From assembly GCA_902597095.1 (NCBI GenBank), contig CACJWK010000016.1, forward strand, positions 1 through 58,067: a stretch of 58,067 nt of DNA, read 5' to 3'. Positions 8,394-17,705 of the stretch are shown here, in pieces. This DNA comes from an uncultured Pseudohongiella sp. Its GTDB lineage: Bacteria > Pseudomonadota > Gammaproteobacteria > Pseudomonadales > Pseudohongiellaceae. The position numbers and the translations under genes were made by a program. Positions within the stretch are counted from its first letter, which is position 1; each line of letters opens with the position of its first letter. The notes beneath the pieces were generated by a model. The model was not told where the DNA came from, ran no database searches, and saw only the letters and a program-made list of their open reading frames with translations.

Positions 8394-8979
8394 TGCGTAC
8401 TGCTTGGCTCGGCAAAGGATAATCGGATTCGGCAATTGACCGGGCCGGGTCTGAGACTGTCCCGGTCGCGTCTTCTCCAGATTGCTACATGCTGGGACGC
8501 TCGGACCGGTTGCCGGCAAGGTCACGGCGTGAATTTTACAGATTTTTCGATTGATTGTTAGTGCTAAACTCGAAACCTATTTGAAGCTGACAGCTTCCTG
8601 TCAAAAACGCTCGAGTAAAGCCCTGTTTTCAAAGGTTTTGGGGCACTAAAGCCTTGCTAGAAAAGGCATTTTTCTATAGCATGACTCCCACTTGAGGTGT
8701 GCCAAAAAGCTAGGATTTATCGGGGGTTTTACGCCCGCATGAAACGGAGTCTGGCTGCGGATATACCCCACCCAAGTGAACAACAATAATTAGGACGGTC
8801 ATTCAGAATCGAAGCTCGTTTTGAGTTTGCCAACAGCTTGCTCTGTGGCGCTCGGGCGAGTCATTCAAATGACACAGAAATTAAAGCAAATCCTGCCCGG
8901 CAGAGCGCTGCGCTGATCCTGTTATCAGCGGTGCGACGCAGGGCCGAGATGTCATCAATTATAGAAGGAATTCAGTTTC
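8394..8979. other. Divergent intergenic region between cyoE and the oxidase operon
   Basis: About 590 bp. It must hold promoters for both directions. A small hairpin with a 6-bp stem (GAAGCT/AGCTTC) lies at about 8584-8598, and AT-rich stretches occur near 8530-8580 and 8640-8690. No open frame with protein character was found, and no confident -35/-10 pair can be assigned. Confidence 0.45.
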
Positions 8980-10335
8980 ATGGCTTTAGCGGTCGTTATT
9001 TTTCTTCTGGTCGTCGGATCAATCATCTTTCACTTTGCCAGTCCCTGGTGGTTCACTGATATCGCCACAGATTGGGGGTCCATCGACTTCACCATCAATA
9101 TCACTTTCTGGGTGACCGGCTTTGTGTTCGTCGCGTGTAATGTGTTCTTGGCCTACTGCATCTGGAAGTTCAGGCAAAGGGACGGGCACAAGGCGGTTTA
9201 CGAGCCTGAAAACGCCGGCCTGGAAGCCAAGCTGTCCATTTTCACGACCGTAGGAGTCGTCGCCATGCTTGCCCCGGGCCTGTTTGTCTGGGCCAGTTTT
9301 GTAACGCCCCCTGAAAACGCCCTGGAATATGAAGTGCTGGGCCAGCAGTGGCAGTGGCAGTTCCGCTACCCCGGGGCTGATGGCATTCTCGGCACTGCTG
9401 ATACCGGTTTCGTGAGTGAAACCAATCCCTTCGGCATCAACCCGGAAGACCCTAACGGTATGGATGATGTCGTCGTTAACGACCCGAACATGCATCTGGC
9501 AGTGAATCAGCCGGTCAAGGCGTTGCTGCGCTCTAATGACGTGCTGCACAACTACACTGTCCCCCAATTTCGCGTGAAGATGGACCTGGTTCCGGGGCTG
9601 GTATCCTATCTGTGGTTCGATCCGACTCAGGAAGGCACTTACGACATCATGTGCGAAGAACTGTGCGGTATCGGCCACTTCGTCATGCGCGGCTCTGTCA
9701 CGGTTGAGCCTCAGGCGGACTATGACGCATGGATCGCGGCCCAGCCTACCTTCGCTGACACTCAGGCCCTGGCTGCTCCTAATGTGGCCGCTGGCCAGGC
9801 TCAGTACGCAGCATGTGCCGCGTGCCACGGCCAGAACGGCGAGGGCAATCCGATGCTGAACGCACCGAAGATCGCCGGCCAGCAGGCCTGGTATATCGAA
9901 CGCCAGCTTAACCATTTCAAACAGGGCGCACGGGGCGGAGAAGGCGACACCAACGGAGCACAGATGACCGCATTCGCCAACATGCTAACCACAGACGAGG
10001 CGGTACGTAACATTGCCGCTTACATCGCAACTTTTCCGGATACGCCCGCACAAACCACCATCGCAGGTGACATCGCAAACGGTTATGACATTTACGACCG
10101 CAATTGTGCTGCCTGTCACTTGGATAACGGGGCTGGTATCTGGTACACCGACGCGCCGAAGCTTGCCGGCATGAGCGATTGGTATTTTGTCACCCAAATC
10201 AGCAACTTCAGAGCCGGAATCCGTGGTAACCACCCGGCAGACGCTTATGGAGAGCAGATGGTCCAGATGGCAACAGCAATGGGTGATCTGGAAGAGATTA
10301 ACGACGTGGCCGCGTACATCAACACGCTGCGCTAG
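8980..10335 (+). CDS. Cytochrome c oxidase subunit II fused to a diheme cytochrome c
   Basis: Carries the CuA electron-entry site of a haem-copper oxidase. The 451-residue product starts with two membrane segments (about 1-20 and 40-62, with a further hydrophobic stretch at 85-107), then a cupredoxin domain with QQWQWQFRYPG and CuA ligands H190, C225, E227, C229, H233 and M236. From about residue 265 two cytochrome c domains follow, with CAACH at 279-283 and at 376-380; their sequence resembles cytochrome c4. The fusion lets the enzyme bring its own donor, as in caa3-type oxidases, but with two haems instead of one. ATG 8980 has AAGGAA upstream. It is the first gene of the operon. The N-terminus lacks a lipobox. 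Confidence 0.94.
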   Translation: MALAVVIFLLVVGSIIFHFASPWWFTDIATDWGSIDFTINITFWVTGFVFVACNVFLAYCIWKFRQRDGHKAVYEPENAGLEAKLSIFTTVGVVAMLAPGLFVWASFVTPPENALEYEVLGQQWQWQFRYPGADGILGTADTGFVSETNPFGINPEDPNGMDDVVVNDPNMHLAVNQPVKALLRSNDVLHNYTVPQFRVKMDLVPGLVSYLWFDPTQEGTYDIMCEELCGIGHFVMRGSVTVEPQADYDAWIAAQPTFADTQALAAPNVAAGQAQYAACAACHGQNGEGNPMLNAPKIAGQQAWYIERQLNHFKQGARGGEGDTNGAQMTAFANMLTTDEAVRNIAAYIATFPDTPAQTTIAGDIANGYDIYDRNCAACHLDNGAGIWYTDAPKLAGMSDWYFVTQISNFRAGIRGNHPADAYGEQMVQMATAMGDLEEINDVAAYINTLR

Positions 10336-10408
10336 TCTGCAAGGTTTTGATCAGAAAGTTTTGAGAGTTATTGCCCCAGGGCATCAATTTATCGATTAGG
10401 AGTAAACA

Positions 10409-12184
10409 ATGGCCTACGTACCATTAGCAGACCAAGACCAAGATATGGAGATGCATCATCCCCACAGCTGGGTCGAAAAATACGTTTGGAGCCAAGACCA
10501 TAAGGTCATTGCCATTCAGTATGGCGGTCTCGCAGTTCTGACGGGCATAGTTGGGCTGGTACTTTCCCTGCTGTTCCGAATGCAGCTGGGCTTCCCTGAG
10601 TCCGTTAACTTTGTGGATCCCAATTTCTACTATCAGGCGGTCACCATGCACGGCATGATCATGGTGGTGTACTTCCTGACCGCACTGTTTCTGGGTGGTT
10701 TCGGGAATTACATGGTGCCGCTGATGCTCGGGGCCCGGGACATGGTATTCCCGTTCCTGAATATGATGTCAGTCTGGACCTTCCTGATCTCAGTCATCAT
10801 TTTAATGGCGAGCTTCTTCGTCGGGGGCGGCCCTACCGGAGCCGGCTGGACGCTCTACCCCCCTCAGACCGCCATGGCAGGCACGCCCGGGCATGACGCC
10901 GGGATTATCCTGATGCTGGTCTCACTCATCGTGTTCGTGGTGGCATTCACCATGGGCGGACTGAACTACGTGGTCACGATTTTACAGTACCGCTGCCGAG
11001 GCATGACCCTGATGAGAATGCCTCTAACTATCTGGGGTATTTTCGTTGCTACGGTTCTCGGTTTATTCGCGTTCCCGGCACTGCTTGTCGCTTGCATCAT
11101 GATGCTTTTTGATGCGCTTTTGGGGACCAGCTTCTTCATGCCAGCCGTTCTTGAAGCAGGCACTCCTCTCGACTTCGAAGGCGGCAGCCCGATCCTGTTC
11201 CAGCATCTGTTCTGGTTCTTTGGCCACCCAGAAGTGTACATCGTTGCACTGCCCGCTTTCGGTCTGGTTTCCGATGTGCTGAGCGTACACGCGCGCAAGA
11301 ATATTTTCGGTTACCGGATGATGGTCTGGGCGATCATTGCGATCGGTGGTCTGAGCTTCATTGTGTGGGCACACCACATGTATGTGAGCGGAATGAACCC
11401 TTACTTCGGCTTTTTCTTTGCGACTACCACGCTGATCATTGCAGTGCCGACTGCTCTGAAGGTTTACAACTGGTTGCTCACGCTCTGGGAAGGCGATATT
11501 CGCCTGAACGCGCCGATGTACTTCGCCATAGGATTTATCTTCACGTTCATTCATGGTGGTCTGACAGGCTTGTTCCTCGGCAACGTTGTTATTGACCTGC
11601 CGCTGTCCGATACCTATTTCGTCGTGGCTCACTTCCATCTGGTCATGGGCGTGTCACCTATCCTGGTTCTTTATGCAGCGCTGTATCACTGGTACCCCAA
11701 AATCAGTGGTCGCATGTACAACGAAACTCTGGCGAAGGTTCACTTCTGGCTGACCTTCCTCGGTGCGTACGCGATCTATCTGCCAATGCACTACCTCGGC
11801 TTCCTGGGCGTACCCAGACGTTACTACGCACTGGGAAATACCGACTTCATTCCATTGTCTGCGCAGGATCTGAATTCCTCCATCACCATTGCGGCATTGA
11901 TTGTGGGGGCCTCTCAGATACTGTTCTTCATCAACATCATCGGTAGCCTGAAGTGGGGCAAAAAAGCGGACTCCAACCCATGGGGCGCTGCCTCTCTGGA
12001 ATGGCAAACGCCTGATACTCCGCCAGTGCACGGCAACTGGGGTGAGAACCTTCCTACTGTGTATCGATGGGCCTATGACTACAGCGTCCCCGGAGCCGCG
12101 GAAGACTTTATCCCGCAGAATATGCCGGAAAGCGATGTGACTACGGCGCAATACGCGAAGTCATCTCAAGGCAACGACGAGTAA
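10409..12184 (+). CDS. Cytochrome c oxidase subunit I
   Basis: Catalytic subunit that reduces oxygen to water and pumps protons. The 591-residue polytopic protein keeps the haem and copper ligands: H81 (MHG), H273 in FGHPEVY with Y277, H322-H323, H408 and H410. D-channel (D111) and glutamate (E275) residues and K351 of the K-channel are present, which points to the A1 class of haem-copper oxidases. One deviation is seen: the usual His-Asp pair near the magnesium site before TYFVVAHFH is S400-D401. It lies 73 bp after the subunit II gene and 12 bp before the first subunit III-like gene. A tandem of two subunit III-type genes follows, as described for CoxMNOP-type oxidases; that assignment is an inference. 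Confidence 0.96.
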   Translation: MAYVPLADQDQDMEMHHPHSWVEKYVWSQDHKVIAIQYGGLAVLTGIVGLVLSLLFRMQLGFPESVNFVDPNFYYQAVTMHGMIMVVYFLTALFLGGFGNYMVPLMLGARDMVFPFLNMMSVWTFLISVIILMASFFVGGGPTGAGWTLYPPQTAMAGTPGHDAGIILMLVSLIVFVVAFTMGGLNYVVTILQYRCRGMTLMRMPLTIWGIFVATVLGLFAFPALLVACIMMLFDALLGTSFFMPAVLEAGTPLDFEGGSPILFQHLFWFFGHPEVYIVALPAFGLVSDVLSVHARKNIFGYRMMVWAIIAIGGLSFIVWAHHMYVSGMNPYFGFFFATTTLIIAVPTALKVYNWLLTLWEGDIRLNAPMYFAIGFIFTFIHGGLTGLFLGNVVIDLPLSDTYFVVAHFHLVMGVSPILVLYAALYHWYPKISGRMYNETLAKVHFWLTFLGAYAIYLPMHYLGFLGVPRRYYALGNTDFIPLSAQDLNSSITIAALIVGASQILFFINIIGSLKWGKKADSNPWGAASLEWQTPDTPPVHGNWGENLPTVYRWAYDYSVPGAAEDFIPQNMPESDVTTAQYAKSSQGNDE

Positions 12185-12196
12185 CGGGAAAACGAC

Positions 12197-12811
12197 ATGG
12201 GCCTGATAAAAACAGTCACGGAAAAGCCGTGGGAACGTAAGGGCGTCATCGGCGGCATGGTTCCGGAAGGGACCTTCGCCGTCACGGCCGAGCGTGTAGC
12301 ACTGACGTTTTTTCTTGTTATTGCGACAGTCATCTTTTCTCTCTTCATGGTGAGCTACTACTTGCGCATGGAGTTACCTGACTGGGAGCCGCTTTCAGAG
12401 CCAGCACAACTGTGGTTCAACACAGGTTTGCTGATCGCCAGCAGCGTGCTGTTCCAGTGGTCGAGAAACATTGTGGTACGTGGTGACACCCGAAATCTGT
12501 ACACCTCGTTTTTCGGTTCGGGTGTTCTGGCAATCCTTTTCATCGTGGCCCAGATGGTCACGTGGAATCACTTACAGGCGGGTGGATTCTACCTGTCCTC
12601 AAATCCGGCTGTTGCCTTTTACTATCTGCTGACAGGCGTTCACGCCCTGCATTTGATCGGTGGTCTCTGGGTTTGGAGTAAGTGCGCTATACGCTTGACC
12701 TCAGGCGGAGAGCCCAAAGAGGTAAGGCTGAGCATTCAACTGTGCACCATTTACTGGCACTTCCTGCTGCTTGTCTGGATCGTGCTGTTCGCCATACTAG
12801 CGAATACCTAA
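12197..12811 (+). CDS. Haem-copper oxidase subunit III family protein (first copy)
   Basis: Membrane protein of 204 residues with about five hydrophobic helices. It shows the subunit III pattern in FYYLLTGVHALHLIGGLWVW (the conserved TGxHxxHxxxG segment) and in IYWHFLLLVWIVLF at the C-terminus. Subunit III binds lipid and protects subunit I during proton pumping. The protein begins 12 bp after the subunit I gene and is followed by a second, only distantly similar subunit III-type gene. Which of the two occupies the normal position cannot be told from sequence; they may act together. NorE-type proteins are related, but the oxidase context favours a structural subunit. Confidence 0.85.
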   Translation: MGLIKTVTEKPWERKGVIGGMVPEGTFAVTAERVALTFFLVIATVIFSLFMVSYYLRMELPDWEPLSEPAQLWFNTGLLIASSVLFQWSRNIVVRGDTRNLYTSFFGSGVLAILFIVAQMVTWNHLQAGGFYLSSNPAVAFYYLLTGVHALHLIGGLWVWSKCAIRLTSGGEPKEVRLSIQLCTIYWHFLLLVWIVLFAILANT

Positions 12812-12855
12812 ATAACTAAACTAAACAAACCAAATCGCACTTACGGGAAATTGGG

Positions 12856-13530
12856 ATGAGTGAAGCAACTACACAAGCTGTCAGCCAGGATGGCATGACA
12901 GGGATGGTCGATGACTGGAGCGCCGACCGACAGGCGTACCATGTGCCCTGGGGAAAGGCCATGATGTGGATATTCCTGGTATCTGACACCTTTATTTTTT
13001 CCTGCTTTCTGATTGGCTATCTGAATGTGCGGGTCACGACAACCGACCCGTGGCCGCCACAGAGCGAGATTTTTGCCCTGTCTTTCGGCGGTGACCCGAT
13101 CCCGCTGATTCTCATCGCGATCATGACATTTGTGTTGATCACGAGTTCCGGCACCATGGCGCTCGCAGTCAATTTTGGCTATCAGAAAGACAAAGCCAAA
13201 ACTTTCTTATTGATCTGCATAACCGCCGCCTTCGGTGCAACCTTCGTTGGCATGCAAGCGTTCGAATGGTCAAAACTAATCGCTGAAGGGGTTCGACCCT
13301 GGGGTAACCCGTTCGGGGCGCCTCAGTTCGGTTCGGTCTTTTTCATGGTAACCGGCTTTCATGGTCTACACGTTACCGGTGGCGTAATTTACCTGCTCTG
13401 GGTGGCGCTTCGGGTAAAACGCGGATACTACGACAATAAAGGATACGAAATCGTTGAAATTGCCGGTCTGTACTGGCACTTCGTTGATCTGGTTTGGGTA
13501 TTCATCTTTGCATTTTTCTACTTACTGTGA
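12856..13530 (+). CDS. Cytochrome c oxidase subunit III (second copy)
   Basis: Membrane protein of 224 residues with five or more helices and the subunit III signature FFMVTGFHGLHVTGGVIYLL followed by LYWHFVDLVWVFIF near the end. The N-terminal 30 residues are soluble. It starts at an ATG preceded by ACGGGAAA and lies 44 bp after the first subunit III-like gene and 12 bp before the subunit IV gene, so all five genes from 8980 form one operon. The second half is closer to classical subunit III than the first copy. Confidence 0.9.
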   Translation: MSEATTQAVSQDGMTGMVDDWSADRQAYHVPWGKAMMWIFLVSDTFIFSCFLIGYLNVRVTTTDPWPPQSEIFALSFGGDPIPLILIAIMTFVLITSSGTMALAVNFGYQKDKAKTFLLICITAAFGATFVGMQAFEWSKLIAEGVRPWGNPFGAPQFGSVFFMVTGFHGLHVTGGVIYLLWVALRVKRGYYDNKGYEIVEIAGLYWHFVDLVWVFIFAFFYLL

Positions 13531-13542
13531 GAGAGGACGATA

Positions 13543-13929
13543 ATGGCTTCGGCTGAAGGACAACAACACCCTCTGGGTATTTACTACAAGATCTGGATTC
13601 TGCTCTTCGTACTCAGCGGATTCTCATACGCTGTCGACTACTTTGAAGTTCAAGGTGCGATGCGGTGGGGGCTGGTGATATTTTTCATGCTACTGAAGGC
13701 CGGGTTTATCATCGCCATCTTCATGCATGTCGTGTGGGAAAGGCTGGCGCTGGTGTTCACGATTCTCGGTCCACCGACGGTGCTGCTTTTATTCATCGGG
13801 CTGATGGCCTTTGAAGGCGCCTATACCGAAGAGACCCGCTTTAACTATCGCGGACACGATCGAAATGCGGTCGCTCTGGGGCCAAGCGATATCCACCATG
13901 ACGAACATGCGGAAGAAGCCACGCACTAG
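13543..13929 (+). CDS. Cytochrome c oxidase subunit IV family protein
   Basis: Small membrane protein of 128 residues with three hydrophobic helices (about 12-32, 42-65 and 70-92) and a hydrophilic histidine-rich tail (IHHDEHAEEATH at the end). This matches the prokaryotic subunit IV family (COX4_pro / CyoD-like), which stabilises the CuB site of subunit I. It is the last gene of the oxidase operon and is followed 24 bp later by a strong terminator. Confidence 0.82.
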   Translation: MASAEGQQHPLGIYYKIWILLFVLSGFSYAVDYFEVQGAMRWGLVIFFMLLKAGFIIAIFMHVVWERLALVFTILGPPTVLLLFIGLMAFEGAYTEETRFNYRGHDRNAVALGPSDIHHDEHAEEATH

Positions 13930-13952
13930 TCAACGCTTCCGGTTCAAAAACC

Positions 13953-13987
13953 AAAAAAGGGGTTATCTGCTGATGACCCCTTTTTTT
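13953..13987 (+). terminator. Rho-independent terminator of the oxidase operon
   Basis: An 11-bp stem (AAAAAAGGGGT pairing with ACCCCTTTTTT) with a 12-base loop, ending in seven T residues, lies 24 bp after the subunit IV stop codon. The A-run makes it potentially bidirectional, and aroE ends towards it from the other side. Confidence 0.9.
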
Positions 13988-14014
13988 GTCTGGAGAAAAC
14001 CTCCTCGCTCGCCA

Positions 14015-14086
14015 GATCTCTCGCAGTCTTTCTCAAAGCCTTTCTCAGAGATCTTTTCAGTGGTCTTCTCAGTGTTCTTCGAAAGG
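14015..14086. repeat. Degenerate 12-bp tandem repeat, about six units
   Basis: The plus strand can be cut into six consecutive 12-mers, for example TCTTTCTCAAAG, CCTTTCTCAGAG, ATCTTTTCAGTG and GTCTTCTCAGTG, with a loose consensus nTCTTnTCAGnG. The tract lies between the convergent oxidase operon and aroE. The minus strand could be read as a repeat of Glu-Lys pairs, but a stop and no start precede it, so it is taken as non-coding. Confidence 0.6.
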
Positions 14087-14195
14087 TTTTACTCCGAGCG
14101 TCCCTCGAGTGCTCTCCCTCGCATCTCTCTCGCTACACCAGTTTGCAGCAAACGCGATGATGGCTGCCCCGAACCATGCCGGGCCAACCCATCGA

Positions 14196-15026
14196 TCAGT
14201 TTAGAGACCAGAGTGATTGACGAATCTGATCAATGACGCGCTGGGTCTCAGGTCGCTTGCCCCGCCACAGTGCGAAAGACTCCGCCGCCTGCTCCACCAG
14301 CATCCCCAGCCCGTCCAGCGCCGCGCCTGCACCGGCTGCTGTTGCCCAGCTCATGAAGACGGTTTCCTCAGCCCCATACACCATGTCGTAGGCGACGAAG
14401 CTTGCAGCAAAGAGCGCGGCATCCAGCTGCAGGCCCTCGTTTTTCAGGCTGGCACTGGTCCCATTAATCACCAGATCATAGCGCGGGCCTCCCGGCTCAT
14501 TCATTGCCCTGACGTGCATGACACCCTGCGCGTTCAGGTCGGTCCTCAACTCCTCGGCGCGCGAAAGGGTCCGATTCATGATGGTGATACTGGCGGGTGC
14601 GCAGTGAATCAGTTCAGCCAGCACCCCTCTCGCCGCGCCGCCGGCACCGAGCATCAGAATATGCTTACCGCTCAGAGACAGCTGGTGATTGTCGGTGAGG
14701 TCTCGCACCAGCCCAACCCCGTCGGTGTTGTCTGCCCAGATACCCCCTTGCGGATCGCGGCCGAGCGTATTGGCGGCTCTGGCCAGACTGGCACGGGGGC
14801 TCGGATGATCGGCCAGGGCAAAGGCTGCTTCTTTGTGGGGAACCGTCACATTCAGTCCGCCGCCACCGCGCTCGAAAAAACCCGCAACCTCGGCGGGGAA
14901 GTCGACCGCGGCTATCTGAAATTTATCGTAGTGCATGTCCTCGCCGGTTTGCTCGGCGAACAGCGAGTGGATCTGAGGGGACTTACTGTGTGAGATGGGA
15001 TATCCCATCACCGCATACTGAGTCAC
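14196..15026 (-). CDS. aroE: Shikimate dehydrogenase (NADP+)
   Basis: Reduces 3-dehydroshikimate to shikimate in the aromatic amino acid pathway. The product carries the shikimate-binding motif YPISHSKSP near the start, the catalytic Lys in NVTVPHKE, DNTDGVG, and a Rossmann glycine loop LGAGGAARGVL around residue 130. Two GTG codons are possible starts; the second, at 15026, has AGGTGG eight bases before it and gives the normal 276-residue length (MTQYAVMGYP), so it is chosen. It follows hemF by 31 bp on the same strand, the arrangement seen in Pseudomonas. Confidence 0.94.
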   Translation of the reverse strand: MTQYAVMGYPISHSKSPQIHSLFAEQTGEDMHYDKFQIAAVDFPAEVAGFFERGGGGLNVTVPHKEAAFALADHPSPRASLARAANTLGRDPQGGIWADNTDGVGLVRDLTDNHQLSLSGKHILMLGAGGAARGVLAELIHCAPASITIMNRTLSRAEELRTDLNAQGVMHVRAMNEPGGPRYDLVINGTSASLKNEGLQLDAALFAASFVAYDMVYGAEETVFMSWATAAGAGAALDGLGMLVEQAAESFALWRGKRPETQRVIDQIRQSLWSLN

Positions 15027-15057
15027 GAGATGTTCCACCTGCAGATAAACAATCCCA

Positions 15058-16050
<993 letters not shown>

Positions 16051-16238
16051 CTACCCTTCACATGCGTTCTCCAACCTCGCGAACACGATAATCTGATGTC
16101 CTGGCAAACTTTCGCGCGCACTAGGGATATGGGCAAATTTTTAAGCATCACGCTATAATCGGGCCGTGGGGCGTTTATGCATCACCACAATTAAACTTAA
16201 TCCGGTTGATATTAATAGGCATAACCAATACACAAATC

Positions 16239-16745
16239 ATGTCGCTACTACCCATATTGGAGTTTCCAGATCCCAGGCTTCGAAAAATAGCCGGCCCCGT
16301 TTCTGTTTTCGATGAGAAGCTAGAAGCATTGATCGATGACATGTTTGAAACCATGTATGACGCGCAAGGGATCGGGCTCGCGGCCACTCAGGTCGATGTG
16401 CATAAACGCTTGCTGGTCATCGATGTCTCAGAAAATAAAGATAGTCCGCTGACCTTCATTAATCCAGAATTTGAAATCATTGAGGATGAGCTTTCCGAAT
16501 ATGACGAAGGCTGTTTGTCCGTACCGGGATTTTATGAAACTGTCTCAAGACCTCAGCGAATCAGGGTGCGCGCGCAGGACCGGGCCGGCCAAGCATTTGA
16601 AATGGAAGCTGACGGCATCCTAGCCGTATGTATCCAGCATGAAATTGACCACCTCGAGGGCAAGCTGTTCGTTGACTACCTCAGCTCTTTGAAGCGCCAG
16701 CGCATACGCAAGAAGCTGGAAAAAGAACACAAGAAGTCTGCCTGA
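16239..16745 (+). CDS. def: Peptide deformylase
   Basis: Removes the formyl group from the N-terminal methionine of new proteins. The 168-residue product carries the three motifs GIGLAATQ (45-51), EGCLSVP (C92) and HEIDH (H134, E135, H138), so the metal site is complete. The ATG at 16239 starts [14 protein letters not shown], as in homologues; a TTG 33 bases earlier is possible but less likely. A TATAAT at 16154-16159 is a probable -10 element, with a weak -35. The gene starts the def-fmt-rsmB-trkA-trkH series. In Pseudomonas lysM, dprA and tsaC genes sit between def and hemF; here that space is only about 270 bp. Confidence 0.96.
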   Translation: MSLLPILEFPDPRLRKIAGPVSVFDEKLEALIDDMFETMYDAQGIGLAATQVDVHKRLLVIDVSENKDSPLTFINPEFEIIEDELSEYDEGCLSVPGFYETVSRPQRIRVRAQDRAGQAFEMEADGILAVCIQHEIDHLEGKLFVDYLSSLKRQRIRKKLEKEHKKSA

Positions 16746-16749
16746 GCTG

Positions 16750-17703
16750 ATGTCCGGACTGAGACTTTGCTTTGCGGGAACGCCCGATTTCTCGGCGGCA
16801 CATCTGTCAGCGCTGATCGCTGCCGGCCACACCATTGACGCCGTCTACACGCAGCCCGACCGGCCATCCGGCAGAGGCAAGAAACTGCAGCCCAGCCCGG
16901 TCAAAGCGGTCGCCATGGCGGCTGGCCTCGAGATCAAGCAGCCTGTCAGTCTGAAAACCGTCGAAGCGCAACAGGAACTGGCCGCAATAGCCCCCGACCT
17001 GCTGGTGGTGGTGGCCTACGGACTGATCCTGCCACAAGCCATTCTCGAGTTACCCAAACTGGGATGTATCAACGTGCACGCCTCCCTGCTGCCACGCTGG
17101 CGGGGAGCGGCACCTATTGAACGCGCCCTGCTTGCGGGGGATCCCGTCTCGGGAGTCACCATCATGAAGATGGATGCGGGGCTCGATACCGGTGACATGC
17201 TGTACAAGCAGCAAGTGGAGATAGGTCCGGAGGATGACCGAATTAGCTTAACCGACAAAATCTGTGATGCAGGCAAACTGGCCCTTCTGCATACCTTGTC
17301 CCATTTCCCCGAGCTAAGCAGTCAGGCTCAACGGCAAAACGACAGCCTCAGCACCTACGCGGACAAACTTGAAAAATCAGAGTACCTGTTGCGGTGGCAG
17401 GAGCCTGCCGAAAAGCTCCAACGCATCATTCGGGCAGGACTCGGCAGGGCACCGGCCTTCAGTTTCATCAACGGAGCACGGCTGCAGATTCTCGAGGCCT
17501 CTGTTGAACAAACCAAATCTCAAAAGACACCCGGCACTATTCTTGAGATTAACAGACACGGGATGCTTATTGCCTGCGGTGAGGCCTGTCTGCTGGTCAC
17601 CCGAATTGCCCTTCCCGGCAAGAAGCCCTGGACCACCACAGATCTGCTCAATTCAGGAACAGATCTGCTTCAGGCAGGCGCGATACTCAGCCACAACGAC
17701 TGA
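16750..17703 (+). CDS. fmt: Methionyl-tRNA formyltransferase
   Basis: Formylates initiator Met-tRNA using 10-formyltetrahydrofolate. The 317-residue product shows the N-terminal FAGTPDFSAAHL loop, the catalytic segment NVHASLLPRWRGAAPI and MDAGLDTGDML, and a shorter C-terminal tRNA-binding domain. It starts four bases after the def stop codon and ends two bases before the rsmB start, so the three are translationally tight. Def and Fmt work at opposite ends of the same formylation cycle. Confidence 0.96.
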   Translation: MSGLRLCFAGTPDFSAAHLSALIAAGHTIDAVYTQPDRPSGRGKKLQPSPVKAVAMAAGLEIKQPVSLKTVEAQQELAAIAPDLLVVVAYGLILPQAILELPKLGCINVHASLLPRWRGAAPIERALLAGDPVSGVTIMKMDAGLDTGDMLYKQQVEIGPEDDRISLTDKICDAGKLALLHTLSHFPELSSQAQRQNDSLSTYADKLEKSEYLLRWQEPAEKLQRIIRAGLGRAPAFSFINGARLQILEASVEQTKSQKTPGTILEINRHGMLIACGEACLLVTRIALPGKKPWTTTDLLNSGTDLLQAGAILSHND

Positions 17704-17705
17704 TC

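Noticed and set aside
9019..9915. Long minus-strand open frame of 298 codons inside the subunit II gene
   Set aside because: It is antisense to a clearly recognised oxidase gene and its translation has no recognisable motif; it is a codon-bias shadow.
12555..12570. TGGTCACGTGGAATCA as a further parS site
   Set aside because: Only one half matches the consensus; expected by chance in this length of DNA.
13811..14236. Plus-strand frame of 141 codons after the oxidase operon
   Set aside because: It overlaps the subunit IV gene, a terminator and the repeat tract; no protein character.
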